This document shows, piece by piece, positions 24,690 through 37,910 of a DNA stretch of 64,000 bases; the first letter of the stretch is position 1, and the number at the start of each line of letters is the position of its first letter. The stretch spans positions 97,054,454 through 97,118,453 of the forward strand of contig JAKTNV010000003.1 in the NCBI GenBank assembly GCA_022747635.1, written 5' to 3'. A program made the position numbers and the translations under genes. The notes under the pieces are model-generated. The model saw only the letters and a list, made by a program, of their open reading frames with translations. It had not been told where the DNA came from and made no database searches. This stretch comes from Hetaerina americana. Its lineage: Eukaryota > Arthropoda > Insecta > Odonata > Calopterygidae.

Positions 24690-25990
24690 AGAAAACAGAA
24701 ATCTTCCCCACAGGAGAGGTCGGCGGAACCATTTGCCCCTGAGTACATTTCCAGCGGGATAGAAAATGAAAACACCTCGCCTCTCCCCTCTTCCCACACC
24801 GCCCATCGCAAAAATAAAAAGAACGGGGGAACGCGGAGGCACTCTCCGAGATTCTCAGCCCGTTACATCCAATCTACTTTTCGTGCAATCTTCGGTTTTT
24901 CCATTCCGCGTATCCCAAGGGTCACCGCAAGGGTATATAAGCACGGGGGCCGGGCGGCCAGCGGGGGAGTCATCGGGGAGGGAGAGCAGAGGCTCTGCGG
25001 AACGGCAAAGGGGAGAGAGGGGAGAGGAGAGGAAGCTTTTGAGAGCAGGTTCACACGGTCGGTAATCCGCGGTAACCGGCAGTGCATCGATCCCTTGAGG
25101 GGCTGTGATCCGAGCCCACCCCCTTCTTTTTCAAACGCCCCCCGAGAGATGAGAGGAGGGCGGAGAGGGAGGAGTTGGGGGGGAGAGAAGGACCGTGAAG
25201 GGAGTAGGGATCCCCTTTCCCCTTCGGCTTCCCAATCTCCAACCCCCTCCATTCTTAGCTCTACACTCTACGTCCACCCCATCCCATTGCCGCGTAGGCA
25301 CCGTCCCCGTATTCCCCCGCCCCAACCTCCGCCGCTCCTCGCATCGCCATTGGCTTGCTTCATTGCAGCCAATTTCCTCCGGCGAGCGGAAAGCACATCC
25401 GAGAGATCGCGTGGGAGGGGAATGCAGGAAAGAAAGGCCAGTGTGCGTGTGTGTGTGTGTGTAGAAGGTTGCTTTTGGGGGGGTGGGGGAGGTTGGCGTT
25501 TGGAAAGGATGTAGTGGAAGGTGGATACGCCTCTCCGCTTCGCCCTGGAGCACTCTCACGCGCACATATACAAACCCCACTCGCCCCTTGTTCCATCCGC
25601 CTCCCCCGCTCTCTCTCTCTTCGGCTAAAACTTCGAAAGACCACCCAACATCCCCCTCCATCGACGTATTCACAAAATCCCCATTGGAAACTTGACGACC
25701 GAGCAGTCGGAGAAAAGAGTCAGGGTAAGGGCGGGTTTGTGCTCGAGAGAGGGTTTCGCGGGGATTCGGACTGGGGGGAAGGGAGAGTGGATCGGAGGAA
25801 GAGGAGGGAGTAAGAGGGGTGGGAGGAGGACACGGCACATGGGTGGGATTCCAGATGATGGCTTACGGGGAAAATCATTTTTCAATATCCAATATCTCGC
25901 TTTCCAGCTTATGAAAAGAAAGGGGAAAAAGCCAAAACCGCTTACGCATGTATTCCTGGCCCTTTTCAATTGGCATACGATCGGAAACCC
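24690..25990. other. GC-rich island K with repeated strand-skew switches
   Basis: The plus strand alternates: G/A-rich (24960-25040, 25140-25210), C/T-rich (25210-25390), G/A-rich (25400-25530), C/T-rich (25540-25680), G/A-rich (25690-25830). It contains a GT-repeat (25441-25462) and a TATA box listed separately. A possible donor, CAGG|GTAAGG with GT at 25725, follows a C/T-rich stretch that could be a 5' UTR. The 235-residue minus ORF (25131-25838) is low-complexity and not supported as a gene. Confidence 0.45.
24934..24941 (+). promoter_or_regulatory. TATA box in GC-rich context
   Basis: TATATAAG flanked by GC-rich DNA (GGG before, GCACGGGGG after), the classic arrangement of a TATA-type core promoter. 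A start would be expected around 24964-24972, where GAGTCATCG offers only a poor arthropod initiator match. Functional status is not known. Confidence 0.35.
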
Positions 25991-27199
25991 TTGAGTAATC
26001 CTTATGAATAGCTTTTACAATAACTTGCCCCGGATTTCGTGAGAACAGTTGTCATACTTTCGTTGAGAAGTCAGGAGAATGGTAACGAAGAACGTTGAAT
26101 CTACCAATATTTACTGCTATTACCTTTAAAGCCCAAAAAATAATTTTACTCTGATAAGAACTTTGAACTCTATATAATAGATTTGATGTAAAATCCTGTA
26201 TGTCAAGTGGAAAAATTCTGAATAATGTCATCTATTGCATTTTTAAGAGTTACCTAATAGATAATTGCTGTAAGAAGTTATTATTAGTAATTCTATTATA
26301 CTTGCATTAATATCAAAAAATAAAATATGATTTTTAAAAACATAAAACTGTGCATAGGTTACCCTAGTAAGTTCAGGGCCCCAAGTATTAAAAAGTTGTT
26401 TTAAATCCTATTATTAGCTTTAATAGGAAAATTTTCTCCAACATTGTCAGTGATTTGCTAAAGGTTATTTCAATTTACTAGATTTAACTGATTAAAGACA
26501 AATATCTGAATCTTACATGGTAGATAAGTTAAAAACAACGATTATGTCAGTAAGGTACAGTAGTTGCGTAAAAAATTCGGTTTGAGGTGACAGCCACCGA
26601 CGAGGATATCACACTTAGGATGATTATGACGTTCAGGTAAGTAAGGTTTGTCATAAACTAAACCCTTAACGAGTGACTTATGCATTAAAGGGAAAAAGAG
26701 CAGTTTATATTTAGTTTACGCTATTATTCCCTCAATAATTTCAGGTTCACAAAAAATCACTCTGCCTCTTGTTTTGATGGGCCAGTCTTAGAGTATTTGA
26801 CGGAATAATAATTAACGATCATTCTGTTCTCAGAAATTCCAATTCATTTGCACCCCATTTTAGCCTGTTCAACTGTAAATTCTACAATCTGCACAATTTT
26901 AAGCATTCAATCGTATTGAATGAATACAGGCGGAAATTTGAAAATAACGTCAGGGAAAATTTGAGTAAATTGAACATGTTTATTGAAATTAAAAATTGGA
27001 AGGCTAAGAAATAAAAAGGATTAACTTTATTAGTTACATTATTTTTTCTTATTATTATGATTTAGTATAAACACATTTCAATCAATTTCATGTTGTTAAA
27101 TAGAGTACAACTAGAAAGAATGAGTAGGAATTGAAATAATAATATCAATGTGTTGACAAAGTATAAACGTTATTGCATATAATAGCGATTTTGCCTAAA
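25991..27199. other. AT-rich spacer
   Basis: Nothing is recognised. Confidence 0.65.
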
Positions 27200-28160
27200 T
27201 AGACTTCGATTCGACGGCCCGAAAATTAACTCCCGCTCTTTTCGCGTTCCCCAGACAAGCGTGCGTCTCCAGGAACGGCGTGCAGATTCCCGGCGGTGGA
27301 TGGCCAGAGAGCTCTAACCTCCCGAATTTTCTCTCCCTCTATACTCCCAGTATTTTTACCCACCCCTACTTCTATCTCTTTTTTCCAAAAGGACAAAGGC
27401 CTCTGGGAAGGGTCGAAGAGAGAAAGAGAGTGGACGAAAGAGGGTAGGAAAGTAGGAAGACGGAGAAGGAGATAGGGCTCGGTGGGCTACACAGGAGGAA
27501 GCACAGAAATGACCCCGAAGTGAAGGCCGTAGGACGGGAGAAGGAGGCACGGGGACTGCCGGGTGGTGGAGGGAAAAGGGGTGAGGTGGAGGGACGAAGA
27601 AATTCAATTAAATCTCCGTCCTGGCCCCACTCCCTCCGCACTCCGTACCTCGTCCCTAGTGCTCCGTTACACTCCTCTCCCCACTCCTTTTCCTCCTTTT
27701 GCACTCCCCTCCCCCTCAACGGTCTCTGCCGCGCCCGCACCCAACGGGGGATCGCCTCCGCGGAAATCCCTGCGTCTCCCACTCCCCCTGCGCTACCGCA
27801 CCCGGAGTTTCCCCGGAGAACGAAGAGCGGAGTAGAGATAGAGAGAGCCATGGTAGTGGTTGGGGGACCCGGGAGCGGAGGCGGGTATGCGGAGGGGGAT
27901 GGGGAGTCACCAACGAGGGTGGGATAACCACTCCCCGAGGCACCGTGTTTGCCGAAGGCTTACAGGAGCGAGAAACGGCAAGTGTCGATCGGGGCAGGAA
28001 TTTTATGGCTGCCGTCCTACCGCACCCGGTGCCGCCCGGCCGACTATGGGGTCTCACACGGCTTTTCTTGTGCCCTTCATGTGCGTTCGGTCGTGCGTGG
28101 ATTTGCGCGTGTGCTCTCTGAGTGTGTTCTCAAGTGTGGAGATTTGAGGTGAGTTGGTAA
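27200..28160. other. GC-rich island L, ending in a strong splice donor
   Basis: G/A-rich on the plus strand at 27400-27600, C/T-rich at 27610-27830, then mixed CpG-rich to 28100. At the 3' edge, GTGTGGAGATTTGAG|GTGAGT gives a strong 5' splice site (exon end 28148), after which the sequence turns AT-rich. This is the look of a CpG-island first exon entering an intron on the plus strand. No frame across it encodes a known domain. Confidence 0.4.
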
Positions 28161-28679
28161 GGGGAATTCTATTAGATTCGTTTGGAATATGGTGCATGAC
28201 ATCCGCGCCGGAACATCATGCAAGCCAATGAGTTTTCGTCAGAAGCTCTAGAAAGGTGTCGCTCACCACATCTGAATGCCAAAAGAAAGAATGAAGATAG
28301 ATAATAGCTGAAAATAAATATTAAAAGCTGAATAATATAATTCAGGTTATTCATGAAAATCTTTAATAATTATCTTTTAAAATTTTTGCCAGGGTGTATA
28401 TTCACAGAAACGCTTTGAATATACCATTTTCATGCTTAACAGACCGACTGCAATTAATATGATTACGTACCAGAGATACAAGGTCAAGGTATTATAGTTT
28501 CTGAGGATTTTGCGTATCTTTTTCATTGTAAAATATAAATTTAATGCACTAAAGAACCATAAAGTTTGCCAAAATGAAAAGTATTGAATAATATCAAACG
28601 TATTTTTAAGAGGACAATTAAGGCGTATGAGTTATCGAGAACTGGTAAAGCTGATCCCGTTTTTTGACCTGCCTATTAC
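28161..28679. other. AT-rich spacer
   Basis: Nothing is recognised. Confidence 0.6.
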
Positions 28680-29480
28680 ATGTCAATCGCCGTCACGTAA
28701 TTCCAGGATCGTCTAAAGAAACCGTACTTGACAGCAGGAGACGAACGCGCTGATCTACCAAACATGGCTCGTGCGTGCCTTGTAGGCTAGCCAAATCAAT
28801 TCTCAAACGATGCAAGCACACTATGCGAATGAATTGTTCCCCTGCCTCCGATGGTCGAGTTGGGCTCAAGAAAAGCCACTGTTCCTCCTAGGGCCCTCGG
28901 TCGCATTCTTAGTTCCATGTTTCATCACGCTCCCCTCGCAATTCTATCCCCGGGACGGAGTGGCAAAGAAAAATGCGCTCGTTTTGTTTCCATTCCAGCT
29001 CGATGCGGAAAGAAGGCCGGAGGAGGTGAAGGAGTGGGGTGAGGTGAGGGGGGGAGAAGAAATGAGAAACTGCGAAGAGGAGGAGGAGGAGAAAGCAAGT
29101 CCTTGCTCGTAGCGGAGTTTTCCGTGGGCAATATCCCAGGGGTGAACCTCACGGGGAGAGGGAGCGGTCGCGAGGCCACTTTACGGGAGGGTTCTAGGGA
29201 AGGTTGGGGTGAGTTCCACAGTTCTCCGCCTCTTTCGCACCGGGAGTCAAGAGGCTTTGGCCGCAATGGGGAAGACGTGAAAGACCTTCATTGAAAGGAG
29301 AGAGGACCGAAGAGAGGCGAGGCTTTTATCACGCGGCCGTTGGCTGTAATGTGGGATGCCTAGCCGCAAGGCTCTCAAATGACGCTTGTCCGAAAGCTTT
29401 ATTTCTCGGCGCGGAACGGTGAGATGCAGTTAATTGAGGGAACGCCTCTGTACTACCCACTAGAAAACAGAGGTAGACTA
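28680..29480. other. GC-rich island M
   Basis: CpG-containing, with a G/A-rich core at 29000-29110. Short ORFs only; no domain. Confidence 0.45.
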
Positions 29481-30639
29481 GATTCTGGGATCAGGCTGCA
29501 GATTTGGGAGAAGAAGACGCAAAACATTTATTTATAGTCAGCAGTTGAAATTTTATCTGAAGGTAATTAAGAGTATCACAAAAGCCAATTTAAGGGATCG
29601 CAATATATTGATAACGAAAATTGTCAAACTAAAGAGATTCAAAGCTATCAGGTGTTGAGTTAGCTATTCGTTTTAGGAATGAGAATACTTGTTTGAGGTT
29701 GATTCTTTTTGTAGCATAGATAATTTTAAAATGGTACTTTAAGCTCAAAAAGTTTTCAGCAGTGTGCAATCTTCTAGGATAACCAGTCAAATGGGTAAAA
29801 TTTGAGGGTTATTAAATGTTTCCATCTTCCTCAGTCTTTGTATCCTGCTGCGGAGGAAAATTCAGTGCAATCTCAAAAATTGAAAACGGTTCTAGAATAA
29901 CGTAGATGTTAATATGAATATTATTTAAAAAATAAACAAACACATTTTTCACCAATATAAATAGGATAATAAGAAAGGAAATATTTAACTAATACCAAAT
30001 TACATGCACGTAAAATAAAATAGGTATGTTTAAGGAAAAGGAATTATAAATATAGGAACAGACATATAACAAAGAAGGGATTGTAATAAACCAGTCATTG
30101 GTTTCAAATACTAATGAATCTATATTAATCGTGAAGATTTGTCGCATTTCAAAAAAGGGAAATTTTCGGATGATATCATGTCTTCAGAATGTTGTTTCCA
30201 ATGCGATACTGAGTTAAGTTTCCCTTGAATGGAATTGGTTTTTTGACAATTTAATGTACTATTAAATCGCTAAGTATGATATCGAAATGCATATTTAAAA
30301 GTATGAAGTAAGGATTAGAGTATTGTCATGAGGTTAAAATATTACGTCATTTGTTTCACATATAACTATTTATTAGCAATTAAATGTATTGAATTGTCAT
30401 GGAATATTTAATTTTGAAACTTTAAGCAGATAATGTTTAAATGTCATTAGTAATTGACTAACCTTCCTCAAGTTGAGATCAATGAGTACACTTTGACAAA
30501 GGGAATACCATAGTAAATCAAAAGGAAAGTTCAGTAAAATATAACCGATAGAAAATTGTCCGTTGATTTCATAAAAGTTTATGTTTGCATCTGTTTCTAT
30601 ACACCATACATATTTTACCATATTAGCAAAAATATCCCT
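29481..30639. other. AT-rich spacer
   Basis: Nothing is recognised. Confidence 0.65.
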
Positions 30640-31220
30640 GGAAAATTACTACTCGCTTGGCCTAAATGCAGTAAGGTAACCTTGTACGTAGCAAGAGCTC
30701 TCTTCTCTTGACCTATGACACGGCATTTCCTTTTTGATGGGAACGTTCGCTCGTAGAAAGAGGGGTCTGCACACTAGATGAATTTTCTGGAGAGGAGAGG
30801 TTGGCGAGAAAGGTTAAAGATACAGGGGGTAGATGAGAGCGGAGGAGAGGGTGGGTGAAGTGAAGATAGTGAGGGTTAAGTGGGAGGGAGTACGAGGATC
30901 CTTCGTCGGCGAAGGGAAGGGCGTCTGACGGGGCGAGTAATGAACGAGTCAGGGGTCAAAGTTTTCCATTAGGTAGTGCAATATTCTCCCCTGCCCTTTC
31001 CTCTCTCCTTCCAGCCATCCAGCAACTGGACATCGAGGGTATATCGGGAAACAGGAAGGGCCATACGACAAAGATCGATAAGCATGTAAACTTGCTCACG
31101 TAGGGATAAAGAGAAGGAGAATGGTTTGGTGGCCACGGAATTGTTTCTCGCTCATATAAATCGCTTAGTGCGACAGTGTCAATTTAAAAGAAGTTGGTAG
31201 ATAGACTGCGGGCGGCAGGT
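30640..31220. other. GC-moderate island N
   Basis: G/A-rich on the plus strand at about 30790-30950, weaker than the other islands. No coding support. Confidence 0.4.
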
Positions 31221-32079
31221 GCAACGATTGGACATTAGAAGAAAGGACACTTTGAAATTTTTACGTAAAATGATCAGGTAATAAGTGAAGACGTATTGAA
31301 TGTTATTTACATGAAGTACGCAAAAATATATTTGAGTTAAAACACCAGCATGGAAAATTTTTGCTGAACAGCAAATTACTTATCAATGCACATTTTCCTG
31401 ATGCAACCTTCCAAAAAAGAAAATTAGAAATATTTTCTCCTCACTCAAAAGGAATTGAATTTGACTACTTTATTTACTTTATTTATTCAATAGTTATTCA
31501 TGAATACTACATTTTCAGATGAATATTTAAGCATCATACATAATGGAAACTGAGTGATTTTAGTCTTCATGCTAAACAAAGGTGTCTGAGACGAGTGAGA
31601 TAAAAATGAAATTTGGGAAATTCCAAGTTCATTTATTAACGTTAGTCGGATCATTTCATCAGAAAAACTAATTTAATTTAGCGAAATGCAGATACAAAGG
31701 AATCTAAAAATGAGCAAAATGAATGACCGATGTAAGGAGAAAAAAATTTAAGCAAGAGGGGGGAGAGAATAGGGAAAACGAAAAGGGTGGTGGTGAAAAC
31801 GAAATAGGAAGGAGAGGGGAGAATAGAAATGAGGAAATCAAAGCCTCACAAACTGTCACGCGAGAGATTGAAAGAGCGGGGCAAATGTCGTTCTTTTTGA
31901 CTCAGAAACCTCAACCTAAATACAAATGCATGCATCAAATTCCATTACGCCAAAAGTTTTGGAAAGGACTTTTTTTATTATGTTAACTATAAAAATTAAA
32001 ATAGATAATGAATATATATAAAATAAGATTTTTACCACAAAATAAGAAATCTTGGATAAAAACTAGATGGTTACGTAAC
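31221..32079. other. AT-rich spacer with a purine patch
   Basis: AT-rich; 31720-31880 is A/G-rich and gives a Lys/Glu/Arg ORF of no recognised family. Confidence 0.55.
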
Positions 32080-33010
32080 CAAGCTGTAGATTAACGGGAG
32101 GGAAGAAAGGGGACAGGATTGGAGAGATCGAAGGGCTGAGATGGAAGGGAGCTGGAGTAATCATCTGATAAAGAATCGACTTCCAAGTTGCTACAGTGGG
32201 TGGTTCATACAGTGGGAGAGAGATACTTCAGAGGCTCTGGCGCGCTCCTCACTCCTCTCACCAGTCCCCGCTTAACCTGCCGCAACTCTCGCTCCCCCGC
32301 CATTTCCACTCCCACCCCACCGACTAGTTCCGTCCGTCCAAACCCCTCGCCCCCACCCCAAAAGTCCTTCCCCCTTATATAAGGGGAGGCAAAAATGCAA
32401 GACCCACACCATCATCCCACCCGACTACGCCGCCACCACCCCCCACCACCCTCGACGCCGTCTTTCTTTCCAATTCCTCTTCCCCGTGCACTATTCATCC
32501 CAATTTCGATTCCCAGAACACGCCTCCTCCTCCTTCCCGCTCTCCCCAACCCCTTTTGACCCCGCCCACTCGTGCACCTAGACGGCCGATGCCGCGCACG
32601 CCACGAGGGGGGTTCACCGGTTGGGAGTGAGCGGCACGCTAGTTCGGATGAGTTGGGCGCGATAGCACCCCCTTCATTCCAGCCCCCTTTTCCACCCACC
32701 CCTCGCACTCTCCCACTCCCCTCACTTCCCCAACCAACGACCGACCCCCACATCACGCCCCCGCGGCCGATTTACGCGTCCCGTCCCCCTATCCCGCCGA
32801 CCGCCTCCCGTTCCCCGCAGTAAGATGGGGCGTGCAAGCGCGTAATTGGAACCATGGTGTCACCTCCACCCACCCATCCCCCTCCCGCTCCACCCCATCA
32901 ACAAACCCGCCCACGTCCCTCATCCAGCCAACCCGCCAACCTTCTTACCATTCCCATCGTTATTTTCCCGCGATTGTTAGTTAGCCTTTTGGAGCAATAT
33001 TTTTCGACGA
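32080..33010. other. GC-rich island O, C-rich on plus strand
   Basis: A short G/A-rich lead-in (32100-32200) is followed by about 0.7 kb of C-rich plus strand with CpGs, giving Pro/Ser ORFs on the plus strand and Gly/Arg ORFs on the minus. It includes a TATA box, listed separately. Confidence 0.5.
32376..32383 (+). promoter_or_regulatory. TATA box in C-rich context
   Basis: TATATAAG immediately after CCCCCT and before GGGGAGG. A start site would be expected near 32405-32412, where CCATCATC could serve as a weak initiator. The TATATAAG word is only partly palindromic, so direction is taken from the G-rich downstream side and is uncertain. Confidence 0.3.
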
Positions 33011-34439
33011 ATGCGGTAGGGATTATCGGTAAGGACTAGGTACGTATGCAAGAATGAGAACATGTACCATAGGAACAGATTATTTCCGTAGTTATAAAGA
33101 TGGTTTTTGAACTTTTACCCGGTAAGTGAAATAGATATTCTATTATTTCGTATATTATAACTAATGAAATATAATTATTCATTGTAAAAATAATTTATTT
33201 TCTAGGGCATTATTTTTATACCTTTTTTATACTTTGTAATAATAATTGCAGTACTTACTTAATCGTATAGTAATTGTTATTTCTTTATAACTATACGAGT
33301 AGTATTCAATCGTAAACTATAGTGGTAAGAATAAGTGTAGAAAAGGTTCATTTTAAAGTTTAAATAGTTGTGTATTTAGATAAAAATAAGAATAATTACA
33401 TTTATTCAGAAACAATTCAAGTATTTTAATAACTGAAAATACAAATTTAGTACAGGATGGTAAAAGATGCAAACGATTTTGTTTTCGTGGTTTGAAAAAT
33501 TGTTTCTTTGGAAGGGAAAATTGAAATGATTTCCGTGACTCTTATATATCCAAAAACATGATTTGTTTCCTTGAATCGTTTTTCAGGCCAAGTGCAAAGG
33601 GCACGCATTTTGAGCCAAATTCCAGGAAAGGAATGATTCTTCAATTCACTGTGCCTTCGTAGAAATCGAATTTGAGAATGGAGGAAGTGCCGTTCCGCAG
33701 TAATTTTCTGCATATAAAATTACAGCAAGATTACATGGTGATGTTATCAGCCTAAGAATCTCGCATATAATTCATTAAAAAATGAAAATTCAAATATTTT
33801 ACAATTAGCAGAGTAACTATTTTACGAAATTAAGTTTCCGAAATTAAAAATGCCAAAACCGTTGCACTAATTAAAGAAATTATGCTTCACATAGAATATG
33901 GATTTAAGGCAAAATATTTCATTACAAACGTGGCTTATATATTTATTATTTCTAGGTCATTACAAAATGACCATCTTCTGCTGGAAATTGTATTCTACGG
34001 GAAGTACGTTACCTTACGTTGACATCTTCTCTATATGCACTTAAAGGGATCATTTTGAGTTGCTGATGCAAGAACTATGAGCAAATTTAAACCAACCCTG
34101 CTCACAGAAATCTCACTAGTTCCCTCCATTTGCCGCAATGGTTTCAAAAATCTGCCTAGGTGCCTACATTTAAGGTCATGCTTGCCGCGGGCATAAAATT
34201 ATTCAGGTTCGACCAGCACTAACATCATAGGTACATGCAAATCGTGCACCAACACGTACGTCCACCCTTATATATTTAAGAAAGCAAAGCTAAGGAAACG
34301 AAACGGCAATAAAACTGTAGTGTAAATGGTAATCAAACCATCTTCCCCACCAAAAACGTTGGTTCATCCATAGTAAAAGCGAGACAACACACGGGTCTAC
34401 CCAGCTTATTCTTTGTATACTTCCGCCCCATAGACACTA
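33011..34439. other. AT-rich spacer
   Basis: Strongly AT-rich from 33120 to 33460. Nothing is recognised. Confidence 0.65.
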
Positions 34440-34980
34440 ATTCAAGGTATGCACAACCCTACTTCAAGTGGAGTAAAGTATTACGTTTGAAGAGATGCAC
34501 TGGGCTGAGTGTTGGGGCTGAGGAGGAGAGGGCAGTGTAATGTGTGTGGAGCCGAGGTGGATCGCTTTGGTCGTGGAGCATACGTCCGTCTGACCCCGTG
34601 CATTGCTTTCGAGTTGTAGGCATGCTCCAGGGCAGCGTTCGTGGTTTCGTTCGTACGGTACGCGGAAGGGTATAAAGGGGGATTCATCAGTCGTCCACCC
34701 TCCCGGGCCCTCCTCCTCAACCCACCAGCCGCCTCCGCGCTGTGATCAATGATCTCCTCATGGTAATGGCGCCCGGCACGTAGCGGTGGTGGTGGTGGTG
34801 GTGGTGTGGGGGGTCGGCGAACTAGTTGAAAGTGTTCCAAAACTGATTGCGGTAAATTAAATCGTCAACAGGTGTTTAAAGGGAGCGCATGCATTTGTGT
34901 TTGTTCGCGAGTGGTGTGTGAGTGTGCGTGTGAGCGCCGGTTACTTACGGATTGAGACTTCAACGCGGTACTCCGTTTAG
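34440..34980. other. GC-rich island P with (GGT)7
   Basis: CpG-containing island with a TATAAAGG word at 34671-34678 and a (GGT)7 run at 34785-34805, which on the minus strand gives a Pro run within a 119-residue ORF (34481-34840). The ORF also has Thr/His/Arg-rich sequence and no known domain. I leave it uncalled. Confidence 0.4.
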
Positions 34981-35618
34981 GTGGCTATAAATTTCAAATT
35001 TCGGCACTGAATTCCATGTGACCATTTTAGAAGTAAAGAGTAACTAAATCACGATCGTGTCAATCTCGATCATTTCATTTCCATCTCAAAAACATAATAT
35101 ATCGGAGAAATAGTACTGGTAACACGCTCTTCAAACCCATAAGTACCACTGTATGACTGATTAAATAGAATTTCATTTCGAATTTTTCTGACGCAATATA
35201 ATTAAATTCTTACCTGGATTTTATCCAAAGTGTCTCCTATATCGAAAAAGCAAAAGAGTCAGCACTCACCTGAAATAAAAAGAAAATATTTAGTGCCAAT
35301 TCATCATATTTCAACGCAACCTAAAGGAAATAAAATACTCTTAATTTGAACCTTAAAAATGAACCTTCTTTAAATGTTTTCCTTTATGAAATGTTCATCT
35401 TTCATCCATTAAGTAAAACTCTAACGCCCTTATGCGAACTCTATGATGCTTTTCTAAAATACTTCACTTCTATGCAATAAAAAATATTCTCTTCAGAAAA
35501 GTGAAATGTTACTCAAATTTCAATGACTCAACAAGGTTGTTTACCTTCTATTATTTATGTGTGATACAAGAAAAAAAATTTAAAGCTGGAAAACTGTCTT
35601 CAGCTTGACTAAAAATAT

Positions 35619-35620
<2 letters not shown>
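34981..35620. other. AT-rich spacer
   Basis: Nothing is recognised. Confidence 0.65.

Positions 35621-35694
<74 letters not shown>
35621..35694. repeat. (AT)n microsatellite, about 74 bp
   Basis: Uninterrupted AT dinucleotides. Confidence 0.97.
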
Positions 35695-35698
<4 letters not shown>

Positions 35699-36541
35699 TT
35701 ATACATTTTTGCTTTTTAATTTATTTCATTGTTTATTTTACCTAAAAAACCAAAATTTTATATGCTGTAACAATGCTAAGTAGAGAAAATTTTAATATAA
35801 GAAATATTTTTTTTATTTTTAACCGGCAAAGTAGGAAATATATGGTAAGATATCTACTTGGAAATAATTATTAAATACACGTGAAAACAACCATTTGTAA
35901 TGCATAGAAAAAGCACAAAATATAGTGCAAAAAAAGCATACTAGAATTTAGAAACACTTTTCTAAACATATAATAAATACGTGTCCCTCACATTTATATA
36001 AATTATCATATCTAATACATAGGTAATTTTTATAGGTTTAATGAAATGAATACAATCGTTTTATGAACTTGCGGTGGGTTTCAAAATTCTTCAAACCTAG
36101 TAATGCATTCATGAAGGACACCAAGGACAACCGTAACTGTTGCATCTAGATTCGAGAGGTTAGTTGTCTTTTAAAACACTCTTCATGAATATCCAGGAAA
36201 ATCAAGAGCAAAGTTTAGCCTTAAACTCAATTAATAGATAATGAATAGAAAAAACATCAGTAAACGAAAAAATGTTACCTTATTTAAACACGAACTTGAC
36301 TCCAAAGAAGATATTTGGAAATCAAAAAGCCTGAGAAGGCTAATTAGGTATCTTTTTTAACTCATTAACAACGCATTATTACCTTAATTTGACACCCAAT
36401 TTGCCTAGTACATTCGATAACAAGGCCAATTTTCCTAAATTAAGTGAAACTTTTCAACGAAGCGTAATTGAAGCTCCCTGTTAAAGTATTTGCACACAGT
36501 ATTTCTTTGCTCCGACAGTGTGTTATATCTATGTATATGTG
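35695..36541. other. AT-rich spacer
   Basis: Nothing is recognised. Confidence 0.65.
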
Positions 36542-36564
36542 TAAATAAATAAATAAATAAATAA

Positions 36565-36644
<80 letters not shown>

Positions 36645-36668
36645 ATATATATGCATATATATGTATAT
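36542..36668. repeat. Compound microsatellite: (AAAT)n then (AT)n
   Basis: About seven AAAT units (36542-36570) pass directly into about 72 bp of AT dinucleotides, then imperfect AT-rich repeats to about 36668. Confidence 0.95.
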
Positions 36669-36779
36669 TTATACATTATGCTTCCAATCACGTTGTAGAA
36701 TAGCTGCAGAGAATACTAAAACCTCATTAATATTAAAGGCTGCTTCAAAAACATCACATTGACTTTCCACTCCTCCGAC

Positions 36780-37310
36780 AAAGGCACGACTATAAATATT
36801 CATGAAACAATGGCGCGCCCTCGTTCTTCCCTCTTTCCTTCCTCCCTTCCGACCAAACCAACCCCTCCCCCGCCTCTACACCCAGCCACCGTCCCCACCA
36901 CCCTCCCGCGCAACAAGAGATTAGTTTCATTCCCCCATTGCTCCCGATCCCACGTGCGAAACCACGGGGAAACGGGGAAAAGGGCGCTAATCCTTTGAAG
37001 CCCGGATTCAGAAGGGAAAAAGGAGCGATGGGGAGAATGACGTAAGAAATGAGAAGGGGCGGAAGGAATGAGGAGAAGGAAAGGAGAGACGGGATAGAAG
37101 TCGACAGAAGGGAAGAGAGAAGATGAGGCACGAAGGAACTTGGAATACATTTTGGCAAGTAAGGCAGGCTTCGGGAGCTCTGAATATTCAATGAATTCCA
37201 AATTAACTTAAAATCCCTTTCGTTTCCCTTCCACGTCTTTTCTCCGCGTTCCCGAACAAAAAATATCGTATCCCTAACTAGCATTAAAGCTAAAGGAAGC
37301 GAGCTGAGAT
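36780..37310. other. GC-moderate island Q with pyrimidine-to-purine switch
   Basis: C/T-rich on the plus strand at 36820-36910, then G/A-rich at 36970-37140. The 184- and 133-residue minus ORFs share the same DNA in two frames and are Ser/Leu/Pro-rich; not supported as genes. Confidence 0.45.
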
Positions 37311-37429
37311 CCCAATAGTAAAGTAGAATTTGTATTGCTCCCATTTCTAATGAAAAAAGACATAAAAAAATAGCTCTGTCATAATTCCATTCAAATACTT
37401 GAAAGAAATAATACTCGTTTTGACGAAGA

Positions 37430-37910
37430 GATGTTCAAATTTTGATCGCTTGAAAAGGTAAAGAGAACGCCTCGGAATTTTTCTCTCGGATGTGGAGCGT
37501 CGAGGATCGCTGGTAGATGTTTACTGCGCCTAGGGCGACGACAGACTGAGTTCCCGGGGTGAGTAACGTTGAGTGGGTTCCTCGGCTCCAACGCGTAAAA
37601 TTTACGATACAACCTCGTCCGATAAATGATCCCGATAGTCGTTATTGAAAGCGCGGAAAGGCTCATAACGTATGCGGGAAGCAGAGTGAAAATCCCATCG
37701 CCCGCCGCCCACCCATCTAGTGGCGTTTGTGTGAACTACTGAACCCCGTCGCGCTCTTATCGACCAGCCAGCGCCGCTTCTCCGACGACCTGCGAACTAT
37801 TTGCTCCGCCCAAAGGGAAAGGGAACTCGCGCCAAATCGTACGGGCGTTTATTACTGTTATTACGGCAGTTAATGACTCAGAGGGGGCGTTCCTTGGCTA
37901 TAAAATTATG
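37430..37910. other. GC-moderate island R, no strong skew
   Basis: CpG-containing block with balanced purines and pyrimidines, unlike most other islands. A 91-residue minus ORF (37391-37666) has no recognised family. Confidence 0.4.

Noticed and set aside
25131..25838. 235-residue minus-strand ORF in island K
   Set aside because: Low-complexity Ser/Pro/Gly sequence with overlapping ORFs on both strands; a compositional by-product.
34200..34230. GGTTCGACCAG B-box-like word
   Set aside because: No A box upstream and no acceptor stem.
34671..34693. TATAAAGG followed by TCAGTCG as a core promoter
   Set aside because: The initiator-like word is only about 16 bases downstream, too close for a TATA-directed start.
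36435..36691. Ile/Tyr repeat ORFs, and similar ones at 11019-11304, 47568-47903 and 51026-51250
   Set aside because: Translations of (TA)n microsatellites.
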